This document shows positions 3,586 through 6,535 of a stretch of DNA of 6,535 nt, one piece after another (positions within the stretch are counted from its first letter, which is position 1; each line of letters opens with the position of its first letter). This DNA comes from Planctomycetota bacterium (lineage in GTDB: Bacteria > Planctomycetota > Planctomycetia > Pirellulales > UBA1268), in contig QWQL01000090.1 of NCBI GenBank assembly GCA_003670825.1, positions 1-6,535 on the forward strand. The letters are read 5' to 3'. The notes beneath the pieces were generated by a model, which was not told the origin of the DNA, searched no databases, and saw only the letters and a program-made list of their open reading frames with translations. Both the position numbers and the translations under genes were made by a program.

Positions 3586-6535
3586 ATGCATAGCACCTTT
3601 TTCAGCGACGGGATTTTGCGGCGTTCGGGGTCACCGCGGGTTGCCGAGTGGTCGAGTTCCGTCGCCCTGGTCGCCGCCGTGGTCGTCGGCTTCTTTCTCA
3701 CGCCCACGGCGATCCTCGCAGGGCCGACGTGGGACGGCGGCGGCACCGCCAACGCGACGTGGACCAATGCGAACAACTGGAACGCTGACGCGCTTCCCGA
3801 CCTGGCCAATGGCACGAGCGCAATCGTCTTCTCGACGCTCGGTTCGGGCACCGCCGCCGCGGCCACCCAACTCGGTGGCGGCCTGGTCGATATCCTCAGC
3901 CTGCGGTCGGACGTGGTCACCGGGACCTCGGTCGGCCTCGGCTCAACGGGCGTGAACGTCACCGGGCTGTCGATCAACTCGGGTACGCTCGTCGTCCGGA
4001 GTGGCTCGATCACGAAGGCCAGCAACGCCGCACTCGTGATCAACAGCACGCTTCGGCTGGTGAGCGACGGCGCCTTCGGCAGTTCGCAGGCTAGCAATAC
4101 CGGCCTTTTCATCGCCGGCCCGATCATCGAAGACGCGACCAGCCGCAACGTGGTCATCAACGCCTCCTCCGGCCGCGTGGCCCTTGGCGGCGCGAGCACC
4201 TACACGGGCTCCACGATCGTCGAGCGTGGAGTTTTATTGGTGGGCCTCAGTCCGACTGCCACCGCGGCCAACGCGGGGATTTCCGCGGCACCCGGCGTCG
4301 CCGGGGCTCTCGGCAATGCGACGAGCGAGGTGCTCGTGGGCAATGCCGCCACCCTCGCCAACAACTGGAACGTGGAACTCGAAATCGGCACCGGCGCCAG
4401 CCTGAGCCGCAGCGTGCGTTTCGCCGATGCGGGCGCCGGATCGGCCACGCTGACCCTCAACGGCACGGCCGCCCTCCGCTCGGGCACGCTCACGCTGGAT
4501 CGGACGATCACCGTGAGCGCGGCCAGCGCGCAGACGACGTGGGCGGGCCTCATCACGGGCACCGGGGGAATCGTCAAGACAGGGGGCTTCGCGTTGCGGT
4601 TATCGAACACGGCCAATACGTTCAGCGGGCCGGTTTCGGTCGCAGTAGGGCAACTGAATTTCGATCTCGCCGGCAATGCCAGCGCCCTGGGCACGGGCAC
4701 TTCGGCGATCCAGCTCACCGACTCGGGCGTGACCACGACCCGGATCGTTACCGCCTTCGGCAGCGGCACGTTGGCGCGGGGCTTCAACGTCGGGGCGACC
4801 ACAGGTGCGAACGCGGTGACAATCGGCACCTTCGATGCCCTGGACGTCAGGTTCTCCGGCGATAGCGTGCTGAATTCGCTCGGTGCCAACGTGTTTTTGA
4901 ACGCTGCCAACAGCGGCACCGCCCGCTGGACGGGCGTGATCTCCGGGTCGGCGCCGGTCGTCGCAATCGGCGGAGGGGGCAATAACGGCAACAAGATCCT
5001 GTTGAGCAACACGGCCAACTCCTTTACGGGCCAGGTGCGGGTCGGCCCCGGCGGCCTGTTCGTCGGCGGCAACGCCCCGTCGGGCGCTGCGGGCGCACTC
5101 GGCAATGCGACGAGCACCATCCTCGTGGGAGACCAGGCCAGCGGGGCGTCGCCGTCGATGTTGGTCACGGACGGGGGCTTCACCGTCGGGCGAAACGTCG
5201 TCATCGCGGGCCCTGCCGACGGTGCGGCCGATGCCTTTACGGGCGAGGTAATGATCGGCGGAGCCACGGCCAACGCCTCGGTCTTCTCCGGGAACCTCGC
5301 CATCAACCGGACGGCTGGCGTCGGCACCAATTTTTTGATGGCGGCCACGGGCGGCAGCGTCGAATTCAGCGGCAGCCTCTCCGGTGTCGCGGCGATCAAG
5401 ATCGGCGGGGGGGGAAATGCCCGCACAGGCCTGCCGGCCGGAGGTTCGCGGGTTGGAGACGTGATCCTATCGGGAAACAACAGCGGGTTTTCGGGCGACA
5501 TTTCGCTCACCACATTGGCCCGCCTCGTCGTCGCGTCGAACACCGCCCTCGGCACGGGCACCGGAACGATCAACCTCTACGACTCATCGGCGAACGTGAC
5601 CGGCACGGGCGGGATCTCGACCCGGGGCGCCGTCACGGTGGGCCGCAATTTCCTCCTCGACGGCTCTGCGGGCGGTGGCAACGCCAATCGCGCTGTGTCG
5701 TTCGAGGGCACGACTGCCGATGCCTCCGTGTTCACCGGCAGCATCACAATCACGCGAACGACCGCGAGCAACAACGTGTTCGCCGCGGTCGCCGGTGGTT
5801 CAGTGGACTTCCAGGGTGTGGTCACGGGCACCGGTGCCGGTGGCCTGAACATCACGAAAAATGGCGCCGGCCTCGTGATCTTCAGTGCCTCGAACAACTA
5901 CCTCGGCACGACCACGATCAACGCCGGCGTCCTGCGCGGCACAGACGGCGTGGGCATCAGCGGCTCGAATGTGTCGCTGAACGGAGGCGTGTGGGAGTCG
6001 GCGGCGAGCATCACCCGCGCGCTCGGCAGCGGTGCGAATCAGGTGCAACTCACCGCGGCGAACGGGGGCACGAGCGGGTTCTCTTCGGCCAACGCCGCCG
6101 GCATCACCGTGGCGATGGGCGGCACTGCGGCGCCCGCTGGAGTCACCTTCGGGCAGGGTTCATTCTTGATGACCACGCTCGTGCTCAACGACACCACGGC
6201 CACGGGGCCGCTAGCGTTCTTGAACGCGATCAACCTCGGCAATACCTCCACGTCCCGCAATTTCTTCGTCGGCGCCAACGCGGCGACGGTGTCGGGAACG
6301 CTCTCCGGTGTCGGAGCCGGGGGCCTCACCAAGCTGGGCGCGGGCACGCTCGTGTTCTCGGCCTCGAATTCCTACGTGGGCGCCACGACGATCAACACCG
6401 GCCGGCTCGAGATCGCCCCCACCGGTCGGATCAACGCCTCGAGCGGGATCACGATCGACGGTGCGACCGCCGAACTCCGCTACAACGCCTCGACCCCGCT
6501 CACCAAGGCGATCACGTTCACTCAGGGCACGATAT
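3586..6535 (+). CDS. Large secreted autotransporter-associated beta-strand repeat (PATR) protein, N-terminal part (runs off right edge)
   Basis: An uninterrupted frame of 983 codons from ATG 3586 to the window end, with no stop. TTGAGGTC at 3573-3580 supplies a Shine-Dalgarno GAGG about 8 nt before the start. Residues 1-45 are a long signal peptide: R12, R13 and R18, then hydrophobic SVALVAAVVVGFFLTPTAILA, then cleavage. The mature protein opens with GPTWDGGGTANATWTNANNW (46-65), the Trp/Asn/Gly-rich start I associate with planctomycete PATR proteins. The rest is Gly, Ala, Thr, Ser, Asn and Val rich, with no cysteine in my reading and only about seven lysines, as expected of an extracellular beta-solenoid. 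PATR-like motifs follow the G-xxKxGxGxLxxS-xxxxYxGxTxxxxGxL pattern, most clearly at residues 748-785 (LNITKNGAGLVIFSASNNY) and 908-940 (LTKLGAGTLVFSASNSY), with weaker ones near 196, 325, 466 and 624. Such proteins often end in a PEP-CTERM sorting signal or a beta-barrel; neither can be seen here. Function is unknown; a surface or matrix role is inferred. Confidence 0.92.
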   Translation, partial: MHSTFFSDGILRRSGSPRVAEWSSSVALVAAVVVGFFLTPTAILAGPTWDGGGTANATWTNANNWNADALPDLANGTSAIVFSTLGSGTAAAATQLGGGLVDILSLRSDVVTGTSVGLGSTGVNVTGLSINSGTLVVRSGSITKASNAALVINSTLRLVSDGAFGSSQASNTGLFIAGPIIEDATSRNVVINASSGRVALGGASTYTGSTIVERGVLLVGLSPTATAANAGISAAPGVAGALGNATSEVLVGNAATLANNWNVELEIGTGASLSRSVRFADAGAGSATLTLNGTAALRSGTLTLDRTITVSAASAQTTWAGLITGTGGIVKTGGFALRLSNTANTFSGPVSVAVGQLNFDLAGNASALGTGTSAIQLTDSGVTTTRIVTAFGSGTLARGFNVGATTGANAVTIGTFDALDVRFSGDSVLNSLGANVFLNAANSGTARWTGVISGSAPVVAIGGGGNNGNKILLSNTANSFTGQVRVGPGGLFVGGNAPSGAAGALGNATSTILVGDQASGASPSMLVTDGGFTVGRNVVIAGPADGAADAFTGEVMIGGATANASVFSGNLAINRTAGVGTNFLMAATGGSVEFSGSLSGVAAIKIGGGGNARTGLPAGGSRVGDVILSGNNSGFSGDISLTTLARLVVASNTALGTGTGTINLYDSSANVTGTGGISTRGAVTVGRNFLLDGSAGGGNANRAVSFEGTTADASVFTGSITITRTTASNNVFAAVAGGSVDFQGVVTGTGAGGLNITKNGAGLVIFSASNNYLGTTTINAGVLRGTDGVGISGSNVSLNGGVWESAASITRALGSGANQVQLTAANGGTSGFSSANAAGITVAMGGTAAPAGVTFGQGSFLMTTLVLNDTTATGPLAFLNAINLGNTSTSRNFFVGANAATVSGTLSGVGAGGLTKLGAGTLVFSASNSYVGATTINTGRLEIAPTGRINASSGITIDGATAELRYNASTPLTKAITFTQGTI
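4309..5115 (+). repeat. Pair of exact 18-bp direct repeats in the PATR gene
   Basis: CTCGGCAATGCGACGAGC occurs at 4309-4326 and at 5098-5115, 789 bp (263 codons) apart and in the same frame. Each encodes LGNATS within GALGNATSxxLVG. They mark a longer homologous segment, and such identical stretches could recombine to delete or add material in frame. Confidence 0.75.
4888..6535 (+). repeat. Long-period in-frame repeats in the PATR protein (units of about 147-162 residues)
   Basis: Four units start with an Asn-x-Phe block followed by a Gly-rich strand and SG or TG: NVFLNAANSGT (residue 435, base 4888), NFLMAATGGSVEFSG (582, 5329), NVFAAVAGGSVDFQG (730, 5773) and NFFVGANAATVSG (892, 6259). Spacing is 147, 148 and 162 residues. 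The first two units also share IGGGGN (residues 461 and 606) and a VGRN block (FTVGRN at 532, VTVGRN at 683), and end in closely matching strings, ANASVFSGNLAINRT and ADASVFTGSITITRT. The DNA has diverged more than the protein, so the duplications are old. The last unit is cut by the window end. Confidence 0.7.

Noticed and set aside
4200..5573. 457-codon open frame on the minus strand across the PATR gene
   Set aside because: It lies antisense to a convincing PATR coding frame, its protein is a low-complexity Pro/Ala/Val/Thr sequence with no recognisable domain, and neighbouring antisense frames (3552-4199, 5577-5897, 6039-6347) show the same pattern. It results from GC-rich codon use on the other strand.
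4888..6535. Repeats considered as a CRISPR array or VNTR
   Set aside because: The units are about 440-490 bp, diverged at DNA level and in a continuous coding frame, so they are protein domain repeats.

Overview
The window holds four protein genes, two of them running off the ends, and no RNA genes, CRISPR arrays or insertion sequences that I can see. The DNA is GC-rich throughout, except for a short AT-richer stretch around 3455-3575. The gene content points to a planctomycete, probably of the Pirellulales: two secreted proteins of the neutral/alkaline ceramidase family, a DadA-type flavoprotein, and a very large secreted protein built from autotransporter-associated beta-strand repeats (PATR). 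This assignment is an inference from families; there is no marker gene here to prove it.

Layout, left to right. (1) 1-554, minus strand: the N-terminal 184 residues of a secreted ceramidase-family protein; the rest lies beyond the left edge. (2) 715-2004, plus strand: a complete cytoplasmic FAD-dependent amino acid dehydrogenase/oxidase of the DadA type (429 aa), divergent from (1) across 160 bp. (3) 2063-3409, minus strand: a complete, compact ceramidase-family protein (448 aa) with a signal peptide, converging on (2) with a 58-bp gap. (4) 3586-6535, plus strand: at least 983 residues of a secreted PATR protein with no stop codon, leaving the window on the right. It diverges from (3) across 176 bp, and that intergenic region carries a near-consensus sigma-70 promoter (TTGACA, 17 bp, TATACT), a leader of about 80 nt with a small hairpin, and a Shine-Dalgarno sequence.

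Genes 1 and 4 are open at the window edge. The most prominent long reading frames inside gene 4 (for example 4200-5573 minus) are antisense shadows, not genes.

How the genes might work together is uncertain. None forms an evident co-directional operon with its neighbour. The two ceramidase-family proteins are diverged members of one superfamily flanking an amino acid oxidoreductase, which could mean amide hydrolysis outside the cytoplasm followed by oxidation of a released amino compound inside, but this is speculative. The PATR gene looks like an independent transcription unit for a surface or extracellular protein. I found no clearly new biological system. The most informative structural observation is the regular repeat of about 147-162 residues in the PATR protein.
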